The notes under the pieces were generated by a model. That model made no database searches. It saw only the letters and a program-made list of their open reading frames with translations, and was not told the origin of the DNA. 64,000 nt of DNA from Sandaracinobacteroides hominis. GTDB lineage: Bacteria; Pseudomonadota; Alphaproteobacteria; Sphingomonadales; Sphingomonadaceae. Positions 25,459-33,583 of the stretch are shown in pieces (positions within the stretch are counted from its first letter, which is position 1; each line of letters starts with the position of its first letter). The position numbers were made by a program, and so were the translations under genes. The stretch spans positions 62,001-126,000 of the forward strand of contig NZ_JADCUC010000004.1 in assembly GCF_016464365.1 (NCBI RefSeq), in the 5' to 3' direction.

Positions 25459-26033
25459 CTCTTCTTGCCGATCCGCGGCTCAGTCCCGGCCCGCAGCCGC
25501 CCGATATTCTCCCGGTGCGTCCACAACACCCACAAGGCGAGCAACGCCACCACCAGCCCGGCATAGGGCAAGCCCACAAAGCCCAGCACCACAGCCGCCG
25601 CAAAACCCGCCGCCATCCCGCCAGCCGAAGAAATCTTCGTCGCCCACGCAATCCCGCCCCAGGCCACCGCAAAGCCCAGAGCCGCCCACCAGCTGAACGC
25701 CGCCGTAATCCCCAAAAGGGTCGCAACCCCCTTGCCACCTTTGAACTTCAACCAGACCGGATGCACATGCCCGGCAAAGGCCCCCACAGCCGCCACCAAC
25801 GGCGCAAATTCCCCGCCATAGCGCCCAGCCAGCCAAACCGCCGCCGCACCCTTCCCCGCATCCAGCAGCAACGTCGCCGCCGCAATCCCCTTCTTCCCCG
25901 TCCGCAAGACATTGGTAGCCCCAATGTTCCCAGACCCGACAGAGCGGATATCCCCGCCCCCCGAAGCCCAGGTCAGCAACAAGCCAAAAGGGATCGATCC
26001 CAGCAGATAGCCAATCACGGCCCAAAGAAGCAT
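25455..26033 (-). CDS. plsY: Glycerol-3-phosphate acyltransferase PlsY
   Basis: A membrane enzyme of 192 residues that acylates glycerol-3-phosphate from acyl-phosphate, the first step of phospholipid synthesis. The three active-site loops are present: GYLLGSIPFG near the start, SVGSGNIGATNVLRTGKKG, and HVHPVWLKFKGGKGVATLLG. Five to six hydrophobic segments fit the family. ATG 26033 gives MLLWAVIGYLLGSIPFG; a GTG five codons upstream (26048) is an alternative. It is the first gene of plsY-dprA-topA-rnr. Confidence 0.94.
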   Translation of the reverse strand: MLLWAVIGYLLGSIPFGLLLTWASGGGDIRSVGSGNIGATNVLRTGKKGIAAATLLLDAGKGAAAVWLAGRYGGEFAPLVAAVGAFAGHVHPVWLKFKGGKGVATLLGITAAFSWWAALGFAVAWGGIAWATKISSAGGMAAGFAAAVVLGFVGLPYAGLVVALLALWVLWTHRENIGRLRAGTEPRIGKKS

Positions 26034-26098
26034 GTCGTTCACGCGCACGAGCGTAGCGCCGCCCTCGGCCCGGCTGCAATCCCTGTTGGAGCCTCAAG

Positions 26099-26354
26099 AA
26101 CGCAGGGGCGCTGCCCCTGCACCCCGGAAGGGGTTTTGACCCCTTCACCCCTTTTAGTTTGCCTCGGCTTCAAAACTCATCGGGCGGCGCGACAGAATGG
26201 ATTGCGCCTTCGGCGCCGACAAACCCGCGCCGAAGGCGCAATCAAGCCCAATTCTCCCGCAAGGCGACCCGACCAAGCTTCCATTCCGAGGGTGCAGGGA
26301 AATCATTTCCCTGGCGGGTTCCAAGGGCAGAGCCCTTGGCCGCCGGAGGCAAAA
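26099..26354. repeat. Mosaic palindromic element, copy C
   Basis: The gap between plsY and the TonB receptor holds no gene. Left end: CGCAGGGGCGCTGCCCCTG then AAGGGGTTTTGACCCCTT; centre: a perfect 17-bp hairpin at 26200-26243 (left arm GATTGCGCCTTCGGCGC, right arm its complement, 10-base loop); right end: GGGTGCAGGGAAATCATTTC, then CGGGTTCCAAGGGCAGAGCC, CTTGGCCGCCGGAGGCAAAA. It lacks the 45-base insert found in copies A and B. The right end stops eight bases from the stop codon of the minus-strand TonB receptor gene. Confidence 0.8.
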
Positions 26355-26361
26355 CGCGCCC

Positions 26362-28512
26362 CTAAAACCGCCGCTGTGCCCGCAGCAGCCACGTCGAAGG
26401 CCGGTTCAGATAGGAATAGCCCAGCATAGCGGCCTCGCCGGCATTCTTGTTCAGGCAGTTCTCGCAGGTCAGCGCCAGTTGCCAGTTGTCGTCGTCGGTC
26501 TTCAACGCCAGCGACAGGTTTACCTGCCAGCTGCTTTCCGACTGGGATTCCGGTCGCCAGTCGAACGCTGTGACCATGCTCGACCGATAGAGAAAATCGA
26601 CCGACGGCATGGCGATGATTCCGGCTGACGGGATGGGAAAATCATAGCTGCCGCCGAAGGCCAGCGTCACGTCAGGCGCATAGAAGGCCTTGGCGTCGTT
26701 CACGAACCCTTTGTATTTCGCATCCTGCCAACCCAGGTTCAGATAAAGTCCCAGCCCGTCCAGCGGGTTGGCGGCCAGATCCAGCTCGATGCCCTTGTTG
26801 GATATCCCCAGTTCGACCATCTCCCAGCGCGGCTCGTCCGGCACCGCAAAAAGCTCCGTCATGCCGGTTGACGAGGCATCCAGCACAAAGCCGGTAACAC
26901 CCGCGCGTAGCCTTCCATCGAACCACTGCGATTTCACCCCTGCCTCATAGGTCCAGGCGGTCTGCGCACCGAACGGGATAAGCCAGAAGTTATTGCTGGA
27001 GCGCGCATTCCAACCGCCGGACCGATATCCGCGCGCCGCCCGCGCAAACAGCAGGATCGATTCCGATGCCGTAAAGCTCACTGCCACGTTCGGCGTCCAG
27101 ACCTTGCTCTCCAGGCTCTGGTCGCCCGTCAGGCACCTGTATCCCAGCACCGCACAATCGCCCCGATTGTCGTGAACGCTCAGCTGCTTTTCCTCATCGG
27201 TGTATCGCGCGCCGGCGCTGATCGTCAGCGCCTCCATCGGCCGGGCATCCAGCTGCACATAGCCTGCCCAGGCCGTCGTCGTATTTCGCACCAGCCGGTC
27301 GGCCAGCAGGGTCGGCACGCCGTCCGGCGTCCCGTCCTCGATCGTCATCATGTCGGCAATGTCGTTAGTCGTCTTTTCGTCCAGAACGCTCGCCCCGGCC
27401 GTCCAGCGCAGCCAGCCCGCCTCGCCCGAAAGCCGCACCTCCTGCGAGAACTGATGGTGCGAGCCCTCGTTCAGAACTGCATAGCCCCCGTTCACGAACC
27501 CGCGCACCGTCGCGCTCGGAATGAACCCATAATAGAATCCACGCCCGTCGGCATAATCCAGCGCCTGCGCCTCCTGCATGTCGGCAAAGCCGGTGATCAG
27601 GTTCAGCGTCACCCGCTCGCCCGCCCACTCCAGGTCCGATGTCAGCAACGTCGTCGACAGCGAATTGCCCAGCGTGAACCCGGCCTTCCGCCCGCTTATC
27701 GGCAGGTCATATTGCGAAAAGCCCCCCAGCCGTGCCGCCCGCGTCATCCCCGTAGATCCATAGCGGCCGCCGCACCTGGCCGGATCATTCGGATCGCAAT
27801 CAAAGGCCAGCAGATTCTCGCCATTGGCCTCGGTATAGGCCAGCGCCACATTCCAGCTCAGCCGCTCCGTGGGCTTCAGCAGCGCGGCAAAGCGCATCCC
27901 GGCGCGGTCGTCATCGTTGAAACGCTCGCCCGTGGTCGTGTTCTTCGCATAGCCGTCATTGTCCTGCCCGAAGGCCGAAATCTTCACCGCCACATGCTCG
28001 CCCAGCGGCAGGTCCACCGAGCCACGCACCAGGATCCGGTCATAGCTGCCGTATCCCGCCTCCACAAAGCCGCCGAGCGTCTCGCCCGGCCGCTTCAGCG
28101 TCACTGTCACCGCGCCGCCGCTGGTATTGCGTCCAAACAGGGCGTCGGGCGTGCCGCGCAGCACCTCCACCCGCTCCACGTCGAAGAACGCCATGTCGTT
28201 GCCGTTCAGACGCGAAAACTGGATGCCATCCACAAACAGGCTCACGGGCGAATCGACCGAAGCAATCGTCTCGCTCGTCCCCAATCCGCGCAGATAGAGC
28301 CCGCTCGCCGAGCGCAGCCCCGGCACGCTCGCACCCGCCAGGTTCGGCACATGCCCGATCAACTGCCCGGTCGAGCGGATTCCCATCGCATCGAGATCGG
28401 CAACACCAAAACTGCTCACCACCAGCGCGTCCGGGCGGGTATCCTCCGCCTCCTCCGCATAGGCGCCAGAGGCCGCCATAACTGCACCCAGAAATCCAAC
28501 AAGAACCCGCAT
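26362..28512 (-). CDS. TonB-dependent receptor
   Basis: A 716-residue outer-membrane TonB-dependent receptor. After a signal peptide (MRVLVGFLGAVMAASGAYA) comes a short plug domain with DALVVSSFGVADL as the TonB-box-like part, VEVLRGTPDALFGRNTSGG, and then a long beta-barrel ending in an aromatic C-terminus (LLRAQRRF), as needed for outer-membrane assembly. ATG 28512 was chosen; the open frame extends two codons further only with a TTG. The ligand is unknown. The barrel is typical of the FecA/FyuA-like receptors abundant in sphingomonads. It is divergent from a small membrane-protein gene and is followed by mosaic element C. Confidence 0.9.
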   Translation of the reverse strand: MRVLVGFLGAVMAASGAYAEEAEDTRPDALVVSSFGVADLDAMGIRSTGQLIGHVPNLAGASVPGLRSASGLYLRGLGTSETIASVDSPVSLFVDGIQFSRLNGNDMAFFDVERVEVLRGTPDALFGRNTSGGAVTVTLKRPGETLGGFVEAGYGSYDRILVRGSVDLPLGEHVAVKISAFGQDNDGYAKNTTTGERFNDDDRAGMRFAALLKPTERLSWNVALAYTEANGENLLAFDCDPNDPARCGGRYGSTGMTRAARLGGFSQYDLPISGRKAGFTLGNSLSTTLLTSDLEWAGERVTLNLITGFADMQEAQALDYADGRGFYYGFIPSATVRGFVNGGYAVLNEGSHHQFSQEVRLSGEAGWLRWTAGASVLDEKTTNDIADMMTIEDGTPDGVPTLLADRLVRNTTTAWAGYVQLDARPMEALTISAGARYTDEEKQLSVHDNRGDCAVLGYRCLTGDQSLESKVWTPNVAVSFTASESILLFARAARGYRSGGWNARSSNNFWLIPFGAQTAWTYEAGVKSQWFDGRLRAGVTGFVLDASSTGMTELFAVPDEPRWEMVELGISNKGIELDLAANPLDGLGLYLNLGWQDAKYKGFVNDAKAFYAPDVTLAFGGSYDFPIPSAGIIAMPSVDFLYRSSMVTAFDWRPESQSESSWQVNLSLALKTDDDNWQLALTCENCLNKNAGEAAMLGYSYLNRPSTWLLRAQRRF

Positions 28513-28648
28513 GCCCAATATGCTCCCGTACCCGGGCGTTCGCCCACCCGGCGCCAGTGCAGCAAAGCCGCGGAAATCGCCAGCAGCGGATTGCAGGGCT
28601 TTGCGGAAATCGTCGCCAGACCACAGCTTTTGCCCTTATCTGCCGCCG

Positions 28649-29149
28649 ATGCTCGCCCAGCTGTTCCTTGCCATCCACCTCCTGCTGCTCGCGCTCTGGC
28701 TGGCCGGGGCGCTTGCGGCGTTCATTCCGTACCCCGTGCCGCGCCTCTCGCGCATCGCAGCCGCGCTGCTCTTCCCCGCCACGCTGTTGCTGCTCGATGC
28801 CGGCGGCTGGTGGACGGAGATTCCGCGCAAGGTGCTGCTCGGGTCGGGATTCACCGCTCTCGTCTGGCTGTCGCTGCAGGTGATCGGGCACCGCACCGGG
28901 AGCATGGTGGCAAGGGCCTTGGCGGCGCCGCTGCTGGTGGTGCCGATGGGGTTCTTCCTGGCGCTGGGCGCGCTGTGTCTGCGGAACGGCGGGCCGTTGG
29001 ACGCGGGGATGGCCTGGAAGGCGATTGTGTTGGGGGCGTTGTACGGGACGGTTGTGGGGGGAGGGCGTCGTCCGGCCAAGCCGGCCGCCTGTGTGGCCAT
29101 GCTGTTGTTGGCGGTTGGGGTGGGTTTGACCGTCTGGCCGGTGACGTGA
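28649..29149 (+). CDS. Small integral membrane protein
   Basis: A 166-residue protein with four or five hydrophobic segments: AQLFLAIHLLLLALWLAGAL, IAAALLFPATLLLL, LGSGFTALVWLSLQVI, AAPLLVVPMGFFLALGAL and a last one near the C-terminus (VAMLLLAVGVGLTVW). I do not recognise the family. ATG 28649 starts directly in a hydrophobic helix. The last 250 bases are unusually G-rich on the coding strand compared with neighbouring genes. It lies alone between the divergent TonB receptor and the convergent infC. Confidence 0.6.
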   Translation: MLAQLFLAIHLLLLALWLAGALAAFIPYPVPRLSRIAAALLFPATLLLLDAGGWWTEIPRKVLLGSGFTALVWLSLQVIGHRTGSMVARALAAPLLVVPMGFFLALGALCLRNGGPLDAGMAWKAIVLGALYGTVVGGGRRPAKPAACVAMLLLAVGVGLTVWPVT

Positions 29150-29154
29150 GGCAG

Positions 29155-29182
29155 ACAAAGAAAAGGCGGGCCAAGCCCGCCT
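29155..29182 (-). terminator. Intrinsic terminator of infC
   Basis: On the minus strand: GGCGGGC - TTG - GCCCGCC followed by TTTTCTTT. It resembles the rpmG terminator in layout, including the adjoining conserved segment on the gene side. Confidence 0.85.
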
Positions 29183-29271
29183 GTCGTCGGACGGGTTCAG
29201 TGGGCTTATGCCCACTGCCCCGCCGCCTGCCCCTGCGAAGGCAGGGGGCCGTGGCCCGCGCCGAGTCCGCG
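29165..29271 (-). other. Structured 3' element shared with rpmG (copy 2)
   Basis: This segment is the counterpart of 19130-19216. It contains AGTGGGC-TTA-TGCCCACT and CTGCCCCTGCGAAGGCAGGGG hairpins (two arms plus loop, given here in parts) where copy 1 has other hairpins. The borders CTGTCGTCGGACGGGTTC and CGCCGAGTC are shared. Both copies lie between a translation gene and its terminator. Confidence 0.5.
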
Positions 29272-29314
29272 AGTTTTGGCTACGCCAAAATCGCGGCCGG
29301 CTCTTCGCCGGTCT

Positions 29315-29860
29315 TTAGACCGGCTTCGGCGCCATGATCATCAACATCTGCCTGCCTTCCATCCGCGGCAGCTGCTCGATCTTCGCATAGTCCAGCGAAT
29401 CGTCCCGAACCCGCTCCAGCAGCTTCAGGCCCAATTGCCCATGCGCCAGCTCGCGGCCGCGGAACCGCAGGGTCAGCTTCACCTTATCGCCTTCCTCGAT
29501 GAATTTCTTCACCGATTTCATCTTCGTATCATAATCATGATCGTCGATGTTCGGGCGCATCTTGATCTCCTTGATCTCCTGCACCCGTTGCGACTTGCGT
29601 GCCGCCGACGCCTTTTTCTGCGTCTCATATTTGAACTTGCCGACATCCAGGAACTTCACGACCGGCGGATCGGCGTTCGGGCTCACTTCCACCAGGTCCA
29701 GCCCGACTTCCTGAGCCATGGCAAAGGCTTCGCGGGTGTACATCACCCCGATATTCTCGCCATTCTCGTCAATTACCCGCACCTTCGGCACGGTAATGAA
29801 TTCATTATAGCGCGGTCCGTTCAACGGCTGCGGCGCAGGCCCCATCGGGCGCCTCATCAT
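29315..29860 (-). CDS. infC: Translation initiation factor IF-3
   Basis: IF-3 prevents premature subunit joining and checks the start codon. Conserved parts are [39 protein letters not shown]-like sequence (here [17 protein letters not shown]), and the C-domain [13 protein letters not shown] with [15 protein letters not shown]. The start is uncertain. ATG 29860 gives [20 protein letters not shown] (181 residues). An ATA nine bases upstream is well placed behind AGAAAG, and a TTG lies at 29908. Rare start codons at infC are a known autoregulatory feature, so the ATA should be considered. A terminator and a structured 3' segment follow. Confidence 0.95.
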   Translation of the reverse strand: MMRRPMGPAPQPLNGPRYNEFITVPKVRVIDENGENIGVMYTREAFAMAQEVGLDLVEVSPNADPPVVKFLDVGKFKYETQKKASAARKSQRVQEIKEIKMRPNIDDHDYDTKMKSVKKFIEEGDKVKLTLRFRGRELAHGQLGLKLLERVRDDSLDYAKIEQLPRMEGRQMLMIMAPKPV

Positions 29861-29942
29861 CGGTGGTGGTATGGTCGTGTCTTTCTGCTGTGAGTCTCGC
29901 TCCGCCAAGATAGAGAATTAGCGGCGCGAATCAAAGCCCGCG

Positions 29943-30809
29943 CTACTCCGGCAGTGGAATAAACTCAACTTCGTCCGGCACGTGGCCCCAGCGTCCCCCG
30001 GTCGGGTCGGCCGCCCAGTCGGCTTTCGCCGCGTCAATCAGCCCCTGCTCGGTCGCCACCAGATTCCACCAGATCAGCCGCGGCCCGTCCATCGGCGCCC
30101 CGCCACAGATCATCAGATGCGCGTCCCCGCTCGCCTCCAGCATTGGCTCCGTATCGTCCTCCAGCACCCGCATCTGCCCGGCCATCAGCGTCTCGCCACC
30201 GATAAACACCTCGCCGCTCACCACGAACACCGCCCGCTCGCCCCACAGCGCCTCCATCCGCACGCGGGCCCCTGCCTCCATCTTCAGCTCGGCGTAGATG
30301 ATCGGATGCGGAAACTCGACCGGCGATTTCACCCCCCACATCTCGCCCGCGATCACCCGCGCGCTCGCCCCGGCCAGCGCCACATCGGGGATGGTATCGG
30401 CCGGATGGTGCACGAACGCCGGCGCCGTTTCCTCATGCGCTTTCGGCAGCGCCACCCAGGTCTGGATGCCGTGCAGCAGGTGCCCGGATGCGCGCAGCTC
30501 CGGTGGAGTCCGCTCGCTGTGCGCGATCCCGCGCCCCGCAGTCATCCAGTTCACCGCCCCCGGGCCGATGTCGCGCACCGTCCCCAGCGTATCCTTGTGG
30601 CGGATCGCGCCATCGAACAGATAGGTCACCGTCGCCAGGCCGATATGCGGATGCGGCCGCACGTCCATGCCCGTGCCCGGCTCCATCCGCGCAGGGCCGA
30701 TATGGTCAAAGAAAATGAACGGCCCCACCATCCGCCGGCTGTGATGCGGCAACAGCCGCGCCACATGAAAACCGCCCAGGTCGCGCGGCTTCGAATCGAT
30801 CGTCAGCAT
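29943..30809 (-). CDS. Pirin family protein
   Basis: A 288-residue bicupin of the pirin family. The N-terminal cupin carries the metal-ligand pattern VRPHPHIGLATVTYLFDG, and the family motif GAVNWMTAGRGIAHSER is present. Some bacterial pirins are quercetin 2,3-dioxygenases and others bind metabolic enzymes, so the activity cannot be fixed here. ATG 30809 has a strong AAGGAGG immediately upstream. It starts 14 bases after methylmalonyl-CoA mutase, so the two are co-transcribed; a link to propionyl-CoA metabolism is only inferred. Confidence 0.92.
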   Translation of the reverse strand: MLTIDSKPRDLGGFHVARLLPHHSRRMVGPFIFFDHIGPARMEPGTGMDVRPHPHIGLATVTYLFDGAIRHKDTLGTVRDIGPGAVNWMTAGRGIAHSERTPPELRASGHLLHGIQTWVALPKAHEETAPAFVHHPADTIPDVALAGASARVIAGEMWGVKSPVEFPHPIIYAELKMEAGARVRMEALWGERAVFVVSGEVFIGGETLMAGQMRVLEDDTEPMLEASGDAHLMICGGAPMDGPRLIWWNLVATEQGLIDAAKADWAADPTGGRWGHVPDEVEFIPLPE

Positions 30810-30823
30810 GGGGCCTCCTTCGC

Positions 30824-32980
30824 TTACTCCGCCGCCTCCGCCAGATCCGCCGGCGGCATGTTGTGCCCCAGCAGCCTCAGCACATCGGCGGCGCACTCCA
30901 CCACGTTCGAGCCCGGCCCGTAAATCCCCTGCACCCCGGCTTCGCGCAGGAACTCATAGTCCTGCGGCGGAATCACCCCGCCCGCGATCACCTTCACATC
31001 GTTCCGCCCGGCGGCGCGCAGCCCCCGGATCAGCTCGGGGATCAGCGTCTTGTGCCCGGCCGCCAGCGAAGAGGCGCCCACCACGTCCACGCCCGTCTCC
31101 AGCGCCAGCACCACCGTCTCCTCCGGCGTCTGGAACAACGGCCCGGAAATAACCTCGAAACCCATGTCGCCAAAAGCAGAGGCGATCACATTCGCCCCCC
31201 GGTCATGCCCGTCCTGCCCCATCTTGGCGACCAGCAGCTTCGGCTTACGCCCCAGCCGCCGCTCCACCGCCAACACGCCGTCCAGCACCTGCTTCCAGCG
31301 CGAATCATCCTTGTAGGGCGCCCCATAAACGCCCTTCACCGGCGTCGGCTGCGTGCCATAGCGATCGAAGCTTTCCTCCATCGCAAAGGAAATTTCACCC
31401 AGTGTCGCCCGCGCGCGGGCGCATTCGACTGCATGTGCCAACAGGTTCGTCTCGATCGATTGCGGCGCCGCCGCCGCCTCGCGCAGCGCCTGCAGCGCCG
31501 CCTGGCATTTCGCCTCGTCGCGGCTCGCCTTCATCTTGTTGATGCGGGCGATCTGTGCCTCGCGCACCTTCGTGTTGTCGACTTCCAGCGTCTCCAGAAG
31601 ATCCTCATTGGCCAGCCGATACTTATTCACGCCCACGATCACATCTTCGCCGCGATCCACCCGCGCCTGCCGCGCGGCCGCCGCCGTCTCGATCATCGCC
31701 TTGGGCCAGCCGGCCGCCACCGCCTTCGCCATGCCGCCTTCGGATTCGACGCGCTCGATGATCTCCCAGGCCTTGTCCACCAGCTCCTGCGTCAGCGCCT
31801 CCACATAATAGCTGCCGCCCAGCGGATCGACGACCCTGGTCATGCCGGTCTCTTCCTGGATGACGATCTGCGTGTTCCGGGCAATCCGCGCCGAGAAATC
31901 CGTCGGCAGCGCAATCGCCTCGTCCAGCGCATTGGTGTGCAGGCTCTGCGTCCCGCCCAGCATCGCCGCCATCGCCTCGATGGTGGTGCGCATCACATTG
32001 TTATAGGGATCCTGTTCCGTCAGCGACACGCCACTGGTCTGGCAGTGCGTCCGCAGCATCTTGGAGCGCTCGTCCTTCGCCCCCAGCCCGGTCATCACCC
32101 GGTGCCACAGCACCCGCGCCGCCCTCAGCTTGGCGATCTCCATGAAGAAGTTCATGCCGATCGCGAAGAAGAAGCTCAGCCGCCCGGCAAACTGGTCGAT
32201 ATCCAGCCCGCTCGCCACTCCATAGCGCACATATTCGGCGCCATCGGCGATGGTAAAGGCCAGCTCCTGCACCTGCGTCGCGCCGGCTTCCTGCATGTGA
32301 TAGCCGGAAATGGAGATGCTGTTGAACTTCGGCATCTCGCGGCTGGTATAGCCAAAGATGTCCGAAATGATCCGCATGCTGGGTTCCGGCGGATAGATAT
32401 AGGTATTGCGGACCATGAACTCCTTCAGGATGTCGTTCTGGATGGTCCCGTCCAGCAGCTTCCTGTCAACGCCCTGCTCCTCGCCCGCGACGATGAAGAA
32501 GGACAGGATCGGAATCACCGCTCCGTTCATCGTCATGGAAACGCTCATCTGATCCAGCGGAATTCCGTCGAACAGGATCTTCATGTCCTCGACGCTGTCG
32601 ATGGCGACGCCAGCCTTCCCCACATCGCCCACCACCCGCGGATGGTCGCTGTCATAGCCGCGGTGCGTCGCCAGATCGAAGGCAACCGACAGGCCCTTCT
32701 GCCCGGCGGCCAGATTGCGCCGGTAAAAGGCGTTGGATTCCTCGGCCGTCGAAAAGCCCGCATATTGCCGGATCGTCCAGGGCCGCCCCGCATACATGCT
32801 GGCCCGGACACCCCGCGTGAACGGCGCATAGCCCGGCAGCCCCGGATCGACTGTCACGTCGTCCGCCGTATACAGCGGCTTCACCTTGATGCCCTCGGGC
32901 GTCGCCCAGCTGAGGTCCTTGCCTTTCACTTCCTTCGCCGCGAGCTTTTCCCAATCGGCGAGCGTGGGTTTGTCCGTCAT
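30824..32980 (-). CDS. scpA: Methylmalonyl-CoA mutase
   Basis: A 718-residue adenosylcobalamin-dependent mutase interconverting methylmalonyl-CoA and succinyl-CoA. The N-terminal barrel has [20 protein letters not shown] and [15 protein letters not shown]; the C-terminal B12 domain has [18 protein letters not shown] with the axial histidine in DxHxxG. Both domains are in one chain, the homodimeric type with no separate small subunit nearby. It would funnel propionyl-CoA carbon into the TCA cycle. A strong dyad with a consensus TTGACA lies just upstream. pirin follows in the same operon. Another symbol used for this gene is mutB. No cobalamin riboswitch is apparent. Confidence 0.95.
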   Translation of the reverse strand: MTDKPTLADWEKLAAKEVKGKDLSWATPEGIKVKPLYTADDVTVDPGLPGYAPFTRGVRASMYAGRPWTIRQYAGFSTAEESNAFYRRNLAAGQKGLSVAFDLATHRGYDSDHPRVVGDVGKAGVAIDSVEDMKILFDGIPLDQMSVSMTMNGAVIPILSFFIVAGEEQGVDRKLLDGTIQNDILKEFMVRNTYIYPPEPSMRIISDIFGYTSREMPKFNSISISGYHMQEAGATQVQELAFTIADGAEYVRYGVASGLDIDQFAGRLSFFFAIGMNFFMEIAKLRAARVLWHRVMTGLGAKDERSKMLRTHCQTSGVSLTEQDPYNNVMRTTIEAMAAMLGGTQSLHTNALDEAIALPTDFSARIARNTQIVIQEETGMTRVVDPLGGSYYVEALTQELVDKAWEIIERVESEGGMAKAVAAGWPKAMIETAAAARQARVDRGEDVIVGVNKYRLANEDLLETLEVDNTKVREAQIARINKMKASRDEAKCQAALQALREAAAAPQSIETNLLAHAVECARARATLGEISFAMEESFDRYGTQPTPVKGVYGAPYKDDSRWKQVLDGVLAVERRLGRKPKLLVAKMGQDGHDRGANVIASAFGDMGFEVISGPLFQTPEETVVLALETGVDVVGASSLAAGHKTLIPELIRGLRAAGRNDVKVIAGGVIPPQDYEFLREAGVQGIYGPGSNVVECAADVLRLLGHNMPPADLAEAAE

Positions 32981-33020
32981 GCCATGAATCTCCGTTTCGC
33001 GGGCGGGAATGACCCCTCAC

Positions 33021-33058
33021 GGCAACGTCTGTCAATTAAGACAGACTGACAGGTTGCC
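33021..33058. promoter_or_regulatory. Dyad upstream of methylmalonyl-CoA mutase
   Basis: A perfect dyad GTCTGTC-N6-GACAGAC (33027-33046) lies 47 bases upstream of the mutase start. On the minus strand one arm contains TTGACA, a consensus -35. Outer arms GGCAAC (33021-33026) and GTTGCC (33053-33058) extend the symmetry with a 6-base bulge. It is a good operator candidate; it could also be a hairpin at the end of the MAPEG transcript, but no T-tract follows. Confidence 0.55.
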
Positions 33059-33063
33059 GCGCT

Positions 33064-33528
33064 TTACCAGCCCAGAGCCGCCCACAGCGTCCGCCCGGCC
33101 ATATAGATCAGGATCAGCGACCCGATGGTCCAGAAGGTCGCGCGCACCTCGTGGATCTGCGCCGAGAGATAGGCCGCGAAATGCAGCAGCCGCGACACGA
33201 CATAGAGCCCGAATAGCCACTGGGCGACCAGCAGCGACGGCGAAGTCGTCACATAGAGCAGCCCCGCCACCAGAAAAAAGGGCAGGTTTTCCAGATCATT
33301 CTGCTGGATGCGCCGAATACGCTCCACCCGCGGGTTGGGCAGCAGCTGGTCCGGATTGGGCGCCTTGTTCATCGGTGTCCGCTTCAGGTCCTCCGGGTTC
33401 CGGAAGCCGCCGTTTTCACCGATCATCCGCACCACCGTCAGCCACGACATCGCCGCCGCCTTCAGGATCAGGATCGATGCCGCCACCGCATAGGCCGCAA
33501 ACACCGGGTTCCCCAAATTCAGTTCCAT
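33064..33528 (-). CDS. MAPEG family membrane protein
   Basis: A 154-residue protein of the MAPEG (microsomal glutathione S-transferase-like) group. Four hydrophobic helices are visible, with the family-like segments NPDQLLPNPRVERIRRIQQN and ENLPFFLVAGLLYV, and a HFAAYLSAQIHEVRATFW stretch. MAPEG proteins conjugate glutathione to, or reduce, lipophilic substrates in membranes; the bacterial members are little studied. It lies between the methylmalonyl-CoA mutase and an amino-acid permease on the same strand. Confidence 0.88.
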   Translation of the reverse strand: MELNLGNPVFAAYAVAASILILKAAAMSWLTVVRMIGENGGFRNPEDLKRTPMNKAPNPDQLLPNPRVERIRRIQQNDLENLPFFLVAGLLYVTTSPSLLVAQWLFGLYVVSRLLHFAAYLSAQIHEVRATFWTIGSLILIYMAGRTLWAALGW

Positions 33529-33583
33529 TCATCTACCCCCTCCCCCCAGCATGGCAAAAAGCCGCCAAGCCGGAAAGGCCCTG

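Noticed and set aside
13809-26354. The three mosaic elements as insertion sequences or a CRISPR array
   Set aside because: There is no transposase, no target duplication that I could see and no regular spacer-repeat pattern; the copies are over 2 kb apart.
27172-29337. A 721-codon plus-strand frame covering the TonB receptor and the membrane-protein gene
   Set aside because: It runs antisense through the receptor and out of frame through the membrane-protein gene and the infC terminator; no domain is visible.
32981-33063. Cobalamin riboswitch before methylmalonyl-CoA mutase
   Set aside because: The gap is only 83 bases and has no B12-box-like sequence; the dyad present fits a protein operator better.
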